Assembly (NCBI GenBank): GCA_903905455.1
Contig: CAIVGN010000175.1
Location: forward strand, 1 to 64,000
Direction: 5' to 3'
Source of the DNA: an uncultured Archangium sp.
GTDB taxonomy: Bacteria > Myxococcota > Myxococcia > Myxococcales > Myxococcaceae
DNA: 64,000 nt
How positions within the stretch are numbered: position 1 is the stretch's first letter; every line of letters begins with the position of its first letter. Under the pieces are notes generated by a model. The model searched no databases and was not told the DNA's origin. It worked only from the letters and a program-made list of their open reading frames with translations. A program made the translations under genes and the position numbers. Positions 55,537-64,000 of the stretch are shown here, piece by piece.

Positions 55537-55665
55537 TCAGCTCAGCTCGGGGAAGCGGCGGCAGTAGGACGCGCGGAACTCACCCGCGGTGATCTGCCCG
55601 TTCTTGTCGAGATCGAAGGTCGGGGATTGTTGATCTTCATCGCCTGACCTCAACCGACGGAGCCC
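55537..55665 (-). pseudogene. EF-hand fragment, C-terminal remnant
   Basis: On the minus strand a 42-codon open frame runs from just after a TGA (55666-55668) to the TGA at 55537-55539. It reads SPTFDLDKNGQITAGEFRAS near its end: a complete EF-hand loop (D-L-D-K-N-G-Q-I-T-A-G-E, with Asp 1, 3, Asn 5, Ile 8 and Glu 12) then YCRRFPELS. No ATG or good start precedes it (only a TTG at 55653). It looks like the surviving tail of a calcium-binding protein gene cut at its 5' side, perhaps when the divergent gene was placed at 55707. Confidence 0.55.
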
Positions 55666-55706
55666 TCATTTGGGTTCCACGTGTGCGAGTCTGCGGAAAC
55701 GTCGGC

Positions 55707-57692
55707 ATGCCGCACTTCGTCTTCACCGTGGCGCTGGGCGCCGTCCTCCTCTTCCTCGTGCAGCCGATGGTGGCGCGCGCGCTGCTGCCCTGGTTCGGCG
55801 GCTCGGCCGCGGTGTGGACCACGTGCCAACTGTTCTTCCAGGTGCTCCTGCTGGGTGGCTACGCATGGACGCATGGGCTGGTGCGACGGCTCACCCCGCG
55901 GCGCCAGGTGCAGACCCAACTGGCGCTGATCGTCCTCGCCACCCTTTCGCTCGGGGTGACCGCGGCGCTGTGGGGCTCGCCGGTGATTCCCGGCCTCGCG
56001 CTGCGGCCCGACTCGAGTGACGCGCCGATTCCGCGGCTCCTGCTGACCTTGATGCTCGCGGTGGGGCTGCCGTACTTCGCGCTCGCCACCACCGGGCCGC
56101 TCTTGCAGGCGTGGGCGTCGCGCAAGCAGGGCGCGAGCGTCTACCGGCTCTACGCGGTGTCGAACGCGGGCTCGTTGCTGGGGTTGCTGGCGTACCCCTT
56201 CTTGCTCGAGCCGCTGACGAAGCTGCGGGTGCAGGGCTGGCTGTGGGGTGTGGGCTTCGTGGCCTGGGGCGTGGGCCTGGCGATCTCCGGGCGCAGCGTG
56301 GCCGGGGACGTCGAGCGCGCCACGCCCAACCTGGAGCCCATGCACTGGGGACGTTGGCTGTCGCTGTCGGCCGGGCCGGTGGTGCTGCTGCTCGCGGTGA
56401 CCAACCACCTCACCCAGGAAGTCGCGCCCATCCCCTTCCTCTGGGTGCTGCCGCTGGTGGCCTACCTCGCGAGCTTCATCGTCACCTTCGAGAGCGCGCG
56501 CTGGTACCGCCGCGCGTGGGCCCTGCCGACGCTCGCCGTGCTCTCGTTGATCATCGCGGTGCTGCGCAGCGTGGAGCAGGAACTCCCCCTGCCCTTCCGC
56601 GTCCTGCTCTTCCTCTCGTTCCTCTTCGTGGCCTGCGTCACCTCACACGGGGAACTCGCCGCCAGCCGGCCCTCGGCCTCCGGGCTCACCGGCTTCTACG
56701 CCGCGCTGGCCACCGGGGGCGCCCTGGGTGGCATCTTCGTGGGGCTGCTGGCGCCGGCCCTCTTCGCGGGCTTCTTCGAGCTCGAGTTCGGCCTCGTGTT
56801 CCTGCTGGTGACGCTCGCGGTCGTGCTGCGCGGGGGACGCCTGGGGCCGGTCTTTGGCCTGCTCGCCGTGATGGTGGCCGCGCTGCTCTCGGTGGGCGTC
56901 ACCGCGCAGCGCCGCGGGGTGCTCGACGCGCGCCGCGACTTCTTCGGCGTGGTGCGGGTCGCGCTGTCCGGTGAAGGCGATGACGAGGCGCACCTGCTGA
57001 TGCACGGGCGCACGGTGCATGGCGCGCAGCAACTGCATCACCGCGAGGCGGCCACCACCTACTACGCGAAGGAGAGCGGCATCGGGCACCTGCTCTCGCT
57101 GCCCCACGACGGGCCCCGCCGCGTGGGCGTCATCGGCCTGGGCATCGGCACGCTGGCCACCTACGGCCGCGCCGGGGACACCTACCGCTTCTATGAGATC
57201 AGCCCCGACGTCGTGGCCTTCGCCCAGGGCGAGGGTGGCTACTTCACCTTCTTGAAGGACTCGAAGGCCACCACCTCGGTGGCCCTGGGCGACGCCCGCA
57301 CCGTGCTCGAAGGCGAGGCGCCCAACGGCTTCGACGTGCTCGTGCTCGACGCGTTCTCCAGCGACTCGGTGCCGGTGCACCTGCTGACGAGGGAGGCGAT
57401 GGCGCTCTACCTCTCGCACCTCGCCCCGGGCGGCGTGCTCGCCTTCCACCTCTCGAACCGCACCCTGTCGCTGGTGCCGGTGGCCTCGCGGGTGGGCCGC
57501 GAACTGGGCCTCACGCCGGTGGTCATCGGCCAGAAGGCGTCGAGCTCGTGGGCCCTGCCCTCGCGGTGGTTGTTGCTGGCCCGCGATCCGGCCGCGTTCG
57601 GCGCCCTGCCGGTCACCGACCCGAACCCGCCCTCGTCGGAGCAACTGTGGACCGACGACTTCTCGTCCCTGTGGCGTGCCGTGCAGTGGTGA
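55707..57692 (+). CDS. Fused MFS-like membrane domain/spermidine synthase-like protein
   Basis: 661 residues from the ATG at 55707. The first 400 residues have about ten hydrophobic helices, opening PHFVFTVALGAVLLFLVQPMVARALLPWFGGSAAVWTT, the hallmark of fused MFS/spermidine synthase proteins. The last 230 residues are a spermidine-synthase-like Rossmann domain: VGVIGLGIGTLATY (SAM-binding glycine loop), YEISPDVV, GDAR and VLVLDAFSSDSVPVHLLT. The catalytic group is not fully conserved, so aminopropyl transfer is not certain; related proteins may act as SAM-dependent enzymes or transport partners. Confidence 0.88.
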   Translation: MPHFVFTVALGAVLLFLVQPMVARALLPWFGGSAAVWTTCQLFFQVLLLGGYAWTHGLVRRLTPRRQVQTQLALIVLATLSLGVTAALWGSPVIPGLALRPDSSDAPIPRLLLTLMLAVGLPYFALATTGPLLQAWASRKQGASVYRLYAVSNAGSLLGLLAYPFLLEPLTKLRVQGWLWGVGFVAWGVGLAISGRSVAGDVERATPNLEPMHWGRWLSLSAGPVVLLLAVTNHLTQEVAPIPFLWVLPLVAYLASFIVTFESARWYRRAWALPTLAVLSLIIAVLRSVEQELPLPFRVLLFLSFLFVACVTSHGELAASRPSASGLTGFYAALATGGALGGIFVGLLAPALFAGFFELEFGLVFLLVTLAVVLRGGRLGPVFGLLAVMVAALLSVGVTAQRRGVLDARRDFFGVVRVALSGEGDDEAHLLMHGRTVHGAQQLHHREAATTYYAKESGIGHLLSLPHDGPRRVGVIGLGIGTLATYGRAGDTYRFYEISPDVVAFAQGEGGYFTFLKDSKATTSVALGDARTVLEGEAPNGFDVLVLDAFSSDSVPVHLLTREAMALYLSHLAPGGVLAFHLSNRTLSLVPVASRVGRELGLTPVVIGQKASSSWALPSRWLLLARDPAAFGALPVTDPNPPSSEQLWTDDFSSLWRAVQW

Positions 57693-57796
57693 TGGGCGCG
57701 GGGGAGGCCATGGCATCAAGATGACCTGGCGACAGCCGCAACCGGCCGTCGTTACGCCCCCGCGAGCGCGGCCCGGGAAATGCTGTCTGTCTCGCC

Positions 57797-58207
57797 ATGA
57801 ACCGCCCACTCTTGCTCCTCGTGTTCGCCGCCTGCGTCGCCGTGGGTCAGGTCCTCATTCCGGCACACCTCGAGTGCCCCGACGTGAAGGGCACGATGGT
57901 CAGTTCGGACGACATGAAAGACGGGGCGATGCTCTCGTTTCGCACGCGCACCGGCAGCATCATCGAACTGCGGACGGCCACCCGGCGGCTGGCGGACGAG
58001 CACAACCAGCGCATGCGCGCCATGACCGACGGCGGGGTGCCCCGCTCGGTCGCCACCGTGGAGCCGCTCGACGACGGCGCGCGCCTGGTCTTTCGCGTCG
58101 AAAACCCCTCGCAGCTCGATGAGCTCCGCGCGCGCGTACAGCAGCGGGCGCTGCTCATGAACCGCACCGAGTGCGACGTGATGATGAACGCAGACGCCGG
58201 GCGCTGA
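57797..58207 (+). CDS. Small exported hypothetical protein
   Basis: 136 residues with a signal peptide (PLLLLVFAACVAVGQ). The mature part has two Cys (ECPD and TECD) and a helix-rich body (RRLADEHNQRMRAM, LDELRARVQQRALLM). I recognise no family. It stands alone between the spermidine-synthase-like gene and the gap before ppsA. Confidence 0.62.
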   Translation: MNRPLLLLVFAACVAVGQVLIPAHLECPDVKGTMVSSDDMKDGAMLSFRTRTGSIIELRTATRRLADEHNQRMRAMTDGGVPRSVATVEPLDDGARLVFRVENPSQLDELRARVQQRALLMNRTECDVMMNADAGR

Positions 58208-58612
58208 GCGTCCCGCGCGACGACGCTCGCTCCCTGGGCGACGCGTGCAGCGGGTCGACCAACCTTGCGTGGGGCCGCGCGAGCGCGCCGGGCGGTTCGG
58301 CGACCCTGACGCCGACGGCCTGGTGATCCGGGCGAGCGCGCCCTCTCGAGGAGTGGATCAGTTTCAGACCAGCGGGTGGCGCAGTTTCGGAGCGGCGGCC
58401 GTCACGAAGAACCACGGTGAAACGCACCTGGCGTGCGCGGCGCCGACCACCTCGGGCCGACCTTGCCCGAACGGTTTCGCGATGCGCTCGGCTTCCTGGG
58501 CAAGGCCCTGGCGCCACCAACACCCGACGACCTGGCGCTCGTCGCGTTCCACGAGCGCATCGCGAAGCTCAAGCAGGCAGCTGGCCTGGCGAGTTGAAGC
58601 CGCGCGACCTCG
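58208..58612. other. Intergenic region of about 405 bp with a 54-codon open frame
   Basis: Between the exported-protein gene and the convergent ppsA end. The only coding-like stretch is a plus-strand frame from a GTG at 58433 to a TGA at 58595-58597. It encodes RGADHLGPTLPERFRDAL then GFLGKALAPPTPDDLALV and FHERIAKLKQAAGLAS, a plausible soluble helical peptide that resembles a protein C-terminus. The frame closes upstream at a TGA (58418-58420). It may be a small gene or the tail of a frameshifted one. The rest shows no motif. Confidence 0.4.
58433..58597 (+). CDS. Possible small protein or gene remnant
   Basis: 54 residues from a GTG. The amino acid composition (Leu/Ala/Arg/Lys helices, an LPERFRDAL and an AFHERIAKLKQAAGL segment) is more protein-like than the shadow frames here, and codon third positions follow the genome's G/C bias. 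I recognise no family and no strong ribosome-binding site. It may be the surviving 3' end of a longer gene. Confidence 0.3.
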   Translation: MRGADHLGPTLPERFRDALGFLGKALAPPTPDDLALVAFHERIAKLKQAAGLAS

Positions 58613-61021
58613 TCACTTCGGCGCGCCGGCCACCGGTGCCGGGCTCTGCGCCAGGCGCTTCCAGGTATCGATGACCGTGTCGGGGTTGAGCGACATCGAG
58701 CCGATGCCCTGGGCCATGAGCCACTGCGCGAAGTCGAGGTGGTCCGAAGGGCCCTGGCCGCAGATGCCGATGTACTTCCCCTTGGCCAGGCAGGTGGAGA
58801 TCGCCCGCTGCAGCAGGAACTTCACCGCCGGGTCGCGCTCGTCGAAGCCGTCGGCCACCAGGCCCGAGTCGCGGTCGAGCCCCAGGGTGAGCTGGGTGAG
58901 ATCGTTCGAGCCGATGGAGAACCCGTCGAAGTACTCGAGGAACTCCTCGGCGAGGATGGCGTTGCTGGGGATCTCGCACATCATGATCAACCGCAGCCCG
59001 TGATCACCGCGCTTGAGGCCGTGCTTGGCCAGCGCCTCGCACACCCCGCGCGCCTCCTTCAGGGTGCGCACGAACGGCACCATGAGCTCGACGTTGGTCA
59101 GACCCATGGTCTCGCGCACGTGCTTGAGCGCCTTGCACTCCATCTCGAAGCAGGTGGCGAAGCTGGGCGCGATGAAGCGCGACGCCCCGCGGAAGCCAAT
59201 CATCGGGTTCTCTTCTTCCGGCTCGTAGAGTTCGCCGCCCAGCAGCTTGCGGTACTCGTTGCTCTTGAAGTCCGAGAGCCGAACGATGACCGGCCGGGGC
59301 CAGAAGGCCGCGGCGATGGTGGCCACGCCCTCGCCGAGCTTCTCCTCGAAGAAGGCCCGCGGGGACGCGTAGCCCCGGGCCAGCGCCTCGACCTTGCCCT
59401 TGAGCGTGGGCTCGAGGTTCGGGTGGTCGAGCACCGCGCGGGGGTGCACGCCGATCACGTTGTTGATGATGAACTCGATGCGCGCCAGGCCCACGCCCGC
59501 GTTGGGGATCGCCTGGAACTCGAACGCCAGGCTCGGGGTGCCCACGTTCATCATCAGCTTCAGCGGCAGCTCGGGCAGCACGCCCTGGGCGGTGCGCTCG
59601 ACGTCGAAGGGCAACGCGCCCTCGTAGACGTTGCCGGTGTCACCCTCGGCGCAGGACACGGTGACGGTCTGGGCGTCGGTCAGGGTCTTCGTCGCGTCGC
59701 CGCAGCCGACCACCGCGGGGATGCCCAGCTCGCGCGCGATGATCGCCGCGTGGCAGGTGCGCCCGCCGCGGTTGGTGACGATGGCCGACGCGCGCTTCAT
59801 CACCGGCTCCCAGTTGGGGTCGGTCATGTCCGTCACCAGGATGTCGCCGGGCTTCACCCGGTCCATCTCGTTGGGCGACGCCACGATGCGCACCCGGCCC
59901 ACGCCGATCTTCTGGCCGATGGCGCGGCCCGTGGCGAGCACCGGCCCCTTGCCCTTCAACTTGAAGCGCTCCACCACGTCGGCGCCCTGGCGCGACTTCA
60001 CCGTCTCGGGGCGCGCCTGGAGGATGTACAGGCGGCCGTCCTGCCCGTCCTTGCCCCACTCGATGTCCATGGGGCGGCGGTAGTGCGCCTCGATGGTGAC
60101 CGCGTAGCGCGAGAGCTCGATGACCTCGGCGTCGGTCAGGGAGAAGCGGTGCTGGTCCGCCACGGCCACGTCCACGGTGCGCACGCGGCGCTGGGGGCCG
60201 GGGCCGGCGGTGAGGTCGAACTCCATCTTGATCAGCTTCGAGCCCAGCGAGCGCCGCACGATGGGCGCCTTGCCCGCGGCGAGCATCGGCTTGTGCACCG
60301 TGAACTCGTCGGGGTTGACCGCGCCCTGCACCACCGTCTCGCCCAGGCCGTAGCTCGAGGTGATGAACACCACGTCCCGGAAGCCCGACTCGGTGTCCAT
60401 GGTGAACACCACGCCCGACGCGCCGAGGTCACTGCGCACCATGCGCTGCACGCCGGCCGAGAGCGCGACCTCCGCGTGCGTGAAGCCCTGGTGCACGCGG
60501 TAGGCGATGGCCCGGTCGTTGTAGAGCGAGGCGAAGACGTGGCGCATGCGCTCGAGCACCGCGTCGATGCCCACCACGTTCAGGAAGCTCTCCTGCTGGC
60601 CGGCGAACGAGGCGTCGGGGAGATCTTCGGCCGTGGCGCTCGAGCGCACCGCCACCGAGATGTTCGCGCCGCCCGCGAGCGTGGCGAAGTGGGCCCGGAC
60701 CTCGGCCTCGAGCTGCGGGGGAAACTTCGCGTGCTCGACCCAGCCGCGGATCTCCGCGCCGGCCGCGGTGAGCGCGGGCACGTCGTCCACGTTGAGGCCC
60801 TCGAGGCGCTTGGCGATGCGGGCCTCGAGCTGGTTCTCCTGCAGCAGCGCGCGGAAGGCGTCGGCGGTGGTGGCGAAGCCGTCGGGCACGCGGATGTCGT
60901 GCGCGGCCAGCTGGCTCAACATCTCCCCGAGCGAGGCGTTCTTCCCGCCCACCCGGTCGACGTCCGTCATGCGCAGTTCACGAAACGGGAGAACGAACGG
61001 CCTTGCGGGAGCCTGGGTCAT
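58613..61021 (-). CDS. ppsA: Phosphoenolpyruvate synthase
   Basis: 802 residues, close to the usual length (792 in E. coli). It makes PEP from pyruvate with ATP, giving AMP and phosphate, for gluconeogenesis in the cytoplasm. The N-terminal nucleotide-binding domain has [19 protein letters not shown] and [19 protein letters not shown]. The phosphohistidine domain has [23 protein letters not shown] (His424). The PEP-binding barrel at the C-terminus holds [39 protein letters not shown]. It is divergently placed from ppsR, the regulator that phosphorylates or dephosphorylates it. Confidence 0.97.
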   Translation of the reverse strand: MTQAPARPFVLPFRELRMTDVDRVGGKNASLGEMLSQLAAHDIRVPDGFATTADAFRALLQENQLEARIAKRLEGLNVDDVPALTAAGAEIRGWVEHAKFPPQLEAEVRAHFATLAGGANISVAVRSSATAEDLPDASFAGQQESFLNVVGIDAVLERMRHVFASLYNDRAIAYRVHQGFTHAEVALSAGVQRMVRSDLGASGVVFTMDTESGFRDVVFITSSYGLGETVVQGAVNPDEFTVHKPMLAAGKAPIVRRSLGSKLIKMEFDLTAGPGPQRRVRTVDVAVADQHRFSLTDAEVIELSRYAVTIEAHYRRPMDIEWGKDGQDGRLYILQARPETVKSRQGADVVERFKLKGKGPVLATGRAIGQKIGVGRVRIVASPNEMDRVKPGDILVTDMTDPNWEPVMKRASAIVTNRGGRTCHAAIIARELGIPAVVGCGDATKTLTDAQTVTVSCAEGDTGNVYEGALPFDVERTAQGVLPELPLKLMMNVGTPSLAFEFQAIPNAGVGLARIEFIINNVIGVHPRAVLDHPNLEPTLKGKVEALARGYASPRAFFEEKLGEGVATIAAAFWPRPVIVRLSDFKSNEYRKLLGGELYEPEEENPMIGFRGASRFIAPSFATCFEMECKALKHVRETMGLTNVELMVPFVRTLKEARGVCEALAKHGLKRGDHGLRLIMMCEIPSNAILAEEFLEYFDGFSIGSNDLTQLTLGLDRDSGLVADGFDERDPAVKFLLQRAISTCLAKGKYIGICGQGPSDHLDFAQWLMAQGIGSMSLNPDTVIDTWKRLAQSPAPVAGAPK

Positions 61022-61081
61022 GGCTCACTGCTATGACAAACCGTCACCTCCAGCGCACGACCTAAGAAAGCCGGACCAGCG

Positions 61082-61915
61082 ATGCCTACTTCTAGCCTCG
61101 AACGCAGCGTGTTCTTCGTCTCCGACGGCACGGGCATCACCGCCGAGACCATGGGGCACTCGGTGCTCACCCAGTTCGACCAGTTCCAGTTCCGCGAGGT
61201 GCGCATTCCCTTCGTCGACGAGCTGGGCAAGGCGCAGGCGGCGGTGCAGCGGATCAACGATGCCAGCGTGCGCGATGGCCTGCGCCCCATCGTCTTCACC
61301 ACCCTGGTCAACCCCGAGATGAACCGGGTGCTGCACCAATCGCAGGGGCTGGTGCTCGACCTCTTCGCGTCCTTCGTGGCGCCGCTCGAGCAGGAGCTGC
61401 GCGTGAAGTCCACCCAGACCATCGGCGGCTTCCACAACATGTCCGACGCGGACGCGTACACGAACCGCATGGAGGCCATCAACTTCACCCTGGCGCACGA
61501 TGACGGCCAGTCGTCGAAGGGCCTCAAGGAAGCCGACGTCATCCTCCTGGGCGTCTCTCGCAGCGGGAAGACGCCGACCACGCTGTACCTGGCCATGCAG
61601 TTCGGGCTCAAGGCGGCGAACTACCCGCTGATCCCCGAAGACTTCGAGCGCGACACGCTGCCCGAGGCGCTGCCCCCGTTCCGCGAGAAGCTCTTCGGGC
61701 TGACCATTCTCCCCGAGCGCCTCGCGGAGATCCGCCACGAGCGCCGCCCCAACAGCAAGTACGCCTCGCTGGCCAACTGCCGCTACGAGGTCGAGGCCGC
61801 CGAGAAGATGATGAAGCGGGAATCGGTGCGCTGGCTGTCGTCGACCACCAAGTCGATCGAGGAGATCGCCGCGACCATCATCGAGGAGATCAAGATCGAC
61901 CGGCGCTCGTACTGA
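61082..61915 (+). CDS. ppsR: PEP synthase regulatory protein (bifunctional kinase/pyrophosphorylase)
   Basis: 277 residues. It matches the DUF299/PpsR family, with [19 protein letters not shown] at the N-terminus, the nucleotide-binding [15 protein letters not shown] (157-171), and [18 protein letters not shown]. The family uses ADP to phosphorylate a Thr next to the catalytic His of PpsA (inactivation) and Pi to reverse it. The target Thr would be in the [10 protein letters not shown] motif of the divergent ppsA; the Thr-Cys-His order is conserved. The 60-bp gap between the two genes holds both promoters. Confidence 0.95.
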   Translation: MPTSSLERSVFFVSDGTGITAETMGHSVLTQFDQFQFREVRIPFVDELGKAQAAVQRINDASVRDGLRPIVFTTLVNPEMNRVLHQSQGLVLDLFASFVAPLEQELRVKSTQTIGGFHNMSDADAYTNRMEAINFTLAHDDGQSSKGLKEADVILLGVSRSGKTPTTLYLAMQFGLKAANYPLIPEDFERDTLPEALPPFREKLFGLTILPERLAEIRHERRPNSKYASLANCRYEVEAAEKMMKRESVRWLSSTTKSIEEIAATIIEEIKIDRRSY

Positions 61916-61924
61916 CGCGGCGGC

Positions 61925-62803
61925 TCAGCGCTTGGGCAGGCCCGCGAGGAACGGGCGCAGCAGCTCCATGCGGCCGTCGGGCTTCCACACCGCGGTGATG
62001 CCCAGCTCGTTGGGGAAGCCGCAAAGCGGGCGCGACACGGCGCCGCGCGGCGCGTCTTGAATGACGTAGCTGCCCACCACGAAGCACCCCACCCCCTGCA
62101 GCACCAGCGGCACCCCGTGCTGCGGCTGCTGCACGTGGTGGGCGATGCGCACCTTGCGCCCGGTGCTGGAGATCAACCGCACCAGGTGATCGTAGGCGTG
62201 GGGGTTGATCGAGCGCTCGAAGAGCAGCAGCGGCTCCTGGGCGAGGCGATCGAGCGGCACCTCGCGCAGCGCCGCCAGCGGGTGCTGCGTGGGCACCCAG
62301 ACCACCCACTGGCCCCGCACCACCGCGCGCGTCACCAGGTCGTCGGCCCGCGGCACCGGGCTCATGCCGAAGCCGATGTCCACCCGCCCGTCGCGCACCG
62401 CCGACACCGCGTCGTTGGTGGGCATCTCGATGAGCTCCACCAGCACCTCGGGCCGGGCGCGCTTGAGCGACTGGATGGCCGGCGGCAAGAACGCGTGGCT
62501 GATGTACTGGAGCTGCCCCACCTTGAGCGTCTTGTCGCGCAGCCCCCCCACGCGGCGCGCGGACTCGAGGGCGCGATCGAGCTGCTCGAGGACCGCGGCC
62601 GTGTCTTCCCGCAACGACTGGCCCGCCGGCGTCAGCGCCACCTTGCGGCGATCGCGCTCGAAGAGCCGGGCGCCCACCTCGGCCTCCAGCTTCGCCACGT
62701 GCTGCGAGAGCGCCGGCTGGGTCACCCCCACCCGCTGCGCCGCCTTGCGGAAGTGCAGCAGGTCGGCGACGGCGTGGAACGACCTGAGGTGCTTGAGCTC
62801 CAT
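61925..62803 (-). CDS. LysR-family transcriptional regulator
   Basis: 292 residues. The N-terminal winged helix-turn-helix is LKHLRSFHAVADLLHFRKAAQRVGVTQPALSQHVAKLEAEVGARLFERD (about residues 3-52), followed by a linker helix and two LysR effector-binding lobes (DKTLKVGQLQYISHAFLPPAIQSLKRARPEVLVELIEMPTNDAVSAVRDGRVDIGFG). It likely controls a divergent or nearby gene in response to a small molecule. The adjacent divergent gene is an unknown secreted protein, and the low-GC region 62804-62935 between them is the candidate site for its operator. Confidence 0.93.
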   Translation of the reverse strand: MELKHLRSFHAVADLLHFRKAAQRVGVTQPALSQHVAKLEAEVGARLFERDRRKVALTPAGQSLREDTAAVLEQLDRALESARRVGGLRDKTLKVGQLQYISHAFLPPAIQSLKRARPEVLVELIEMPTNDAVSAVRDGRVDIGFGMSPVPRADDLVTRAVVRGQWVVWVPTQHPLAALREVPLDRLAQEPLLLFERSINPHAYDHLVRLISSTGRKVRIAHHVQQPQHGVPLVLQGVGCFVVGSYVIQDAPRGAVSRPLCGFPNELGITAVWKPDGRMELLRPFLAGLPKR

Positions 62804-62935
62804 CGCGGGCGCCTTGTTAACCAGTTCACCTCACGGTCGCGTCAAGAATTTGTCGCCGTGGTGGCGCGGCGAGTTGGCCTTTAGTCCCTTCCTGTTGCGG
62901 TGCTTTCATCGCGACCCGCACCGGGGGTTCCACAC

Positions 62936-64000
62936 ATGCGTCGTCTCCGTTTCAACCGCCTGCTCACCGTCGCTTGCCTCGCCGGGGCCGTGGCCTGGGG
63001 CCAACCCGCGCGCAAGCAGTACTGCTCCATCTGCAACGACACCGAGAAGATCAAGGCGGTGCGCGAACAGACCGGCAGCTGCGCCGACTACGCGGACCGC
63101 TACGAGCAGCAGGTGCTGATGACGGAGCGGGACTACAAGCAGATCGACATCACGCCCCACCGCGCCCTGCTCGAGCAGTGCCGCGCCGACGTCCTGGCCG
63201 ACCAGGACCGGCGCCGGGCGGTGACCTTCCCCGACGACGTCGAGCGCCTCTTCGTCAGCCACAGCCCCGACGAGTGCGTCACCGCGGTCACCGGCCCGTG
63301 CATGTTCGACATCCAGTTCGGGCAGCTGAAGGGCACGCAGGCGATCGCCCTCATCAAGGAGTTGGCTCACTCGCCCATCCCCGCCACGGCGGCGCGGTTC
63401 CAGAAGGCGCAGGCCGCGCTCGACGCGCTGCCCGCCAAGCTGGCCGGCGACATCGACCGCCTCGCCGGCCTCGCCAAGACCGCCCTCGATGACGCCAGGC
63501 GCTTCCGCAAGGACTCGCTGGTCGTCGCCTCCGACCAGGTCAAGCGCGGCCTCAAGGCCTGTGGCTACGCCCTGACCTTCGACCCGAACCACGCCGGGTG
63601 TCTCAAGCAGAAGGCGGCGCTCGAGGCACTGGGCGGCGAGCTGGCGAAGGAGCGCGAGGCCTTCTACGGCACCGCGTTCCACAAGCAGAACGTGGGCAAG
63701 GTGTTGTTCACCGCCGACGAAGGCAAGCTGGCCTCCGAGAGCGCGGGCGACTTCAAGGCCTCGTTCAAGGCCGGCGAGCCCCTGGCCGCGGTGGTGTACC
63801 TCGAGTACCCGGTGGGCATGATGTCCGGGGACGTCGCGGCGACCACCACGGTCTCGATCACCGTCGAGTCTGACGGCAAGAAGCTCGGCGCCGCCGCCTG
63901 GTACGTCGCGCCCGAAGAGGCTGCCCACCGCCAGGCCTGGACCACCTTCATCGCCATGCCGCCCTCGGTGAAGGACGTGGCCGACCTGTACACCACCAGC
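62936..64000 (+). CDS. Unknown exported protein (3' end cut by the window)
   Basis: The frame is open from the ATG at 62936 to the last base (355 codons), so the true end lies outside. It begins with a signal peptide (RFNRLLTVACLAGAVAWGQ). The mature N-terminus has a CSICND pair and another Cys in the next 20 residues, then regularly spaced Cys (EQCRAD, DECVTAVTGPCMFD, LKACGYALT, AGCLKQKAAL), suggesting a compact disulfide-linked helical domain. The C-terminal visible part is beta-rich (AAVVYLEYPVGMMSGDVAATTTVSITV). I recognise no family. It is divergent from the LysR gene. Confidence 0.65.
   Translation, partial: MRRLRFNRLLTVACLAGAVAWGQPARKQYCSICNDTEKIKAVREQTGSCADYADRYEQQVLMTERDYKQIDITPHRALLEQCRADVLADQDRRRAVTFPDDVERLFVSHSPDECVTAVTGPCMFDIQFGQLKGTQAIALIKELAHSPIPATAARFQKAQAALDALPAKLAGDIDRLAGLAKTALDDARRFRKDSLVVASDQVKRGLKACGYALTFDPNHAGCLKQKAALEALGGELAKEREAFYGTAFHKQNVGKVLFTADEGKLASESAGDFKASFKAGEPLAAVVYLEYPVGMMSGDVAATTTVSITVESDGKKLGAAAWYVAPEEAAHRQAWTTFIAMPPSVKDVADLYTTS

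Noticed and set aside
58245-59003. Plus-strand frame of 252 codons in the gap before ppsA
   Set aside because: Its second half is antisense to ppsA and the first half is low-complexity with Ser/Arg-rich content, typical of shadow frames.

Overview
The window looks like a chromosomal stretch of a myxobacterium (Myxococcota, probably Cystobacterineae). The evidence is very high GC with strong third-position G/C bias, a DUF2378 (TIGR02265) protein, two membrane-anchored Ser/Thr kinases, AgmX/PglI-type and TonB-like proteins, many Cys-rich lipoproteins with Asp-Ala-Gly or Gly-rich linkers, and a MYXO-CTERM-like Gly-Cys-x-Cys/helix/Arg tail. About 50 genes fill the sequence with few gaps. I saw no rRNA, tRNA, CRISPR array or insertion sequence.

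Layout. 1-4.5 kb: a 5'-truncated surface protein and a ThuA-like protein. 4.6-12 kb: purL with a coupled small monooxygenase-like gene, an AbiEi-like/DUF559 protein, a metallo-beta-lactamase-fold protein and a sterol-desaturase-family enzyme behind a palindromic operator. 12-14.2 kb: a branched-chain amino acid binding protein and one permease, without the rest of the transporter. 14.2-18 kb: two cell-surface propeller lipoproteins, then a DUF2277 protein. 18.3-20.8 kb: a three-gene minus-strand cluster of an AAA ATPase fused to a PD-(D/E)XK-like nuclease domain and two small coiled-coil/two-TM proteins. It is preceded by an array of six alternating TAGCAA/TTGCTA hexamers.

20.8-30.8 kb: secreted and surface proteins, namely a thrombospondin-3/lamin-tail lipoprotein, an expansin-like lipoprotein, an AgmX-like protein and a 1747-residue protein with 16 Ig-like (BIG2) repeats. 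30.8-36 kb: an S9 peptidase, a JmjC/cupin oxygenase coupled to a MaoC-like dehydratase, and mltG. 36-44.8 kb is a signalling cluster: TonB-like protein, iron/B12-type ABC ATPase, Ser/Thr kinase, DUF2378, hybrid histidine kinase, and a second Ser/Thr kinase with a coupled lipoprotein. 44.9-45.5 kb: a chromosomal ccdAB toxin-antitoxin pair. 45.9-52.3 kb: peroxiredoxin, FHA-GAF-cyclase-like protein, HAD hydrolase, OPT transporter and FadL-like porin.

52.3-64 kb: a membrane protein coupled to a possibly transglutaminase-like protein, an unknown protein, an EF-hand fragment, a fused MFS/spermidine-synthase-like protein, the divergent ppsA/ppsR pair, a LysR regulator, and an unknown secreted protein cut by the window end.

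The most promising undescribed unit is the ATPase-nuclease cluster with its hexamer array (18.3-20.8 kb). Next are the kinase/ABC-ATPase/TonB-like operon (36-39.7 kb) and the coupled transglutaminase-like/membrane-protein pair (52.3-54.4 kb). All functions are read from motifs and family resemblance; no database search was possible.
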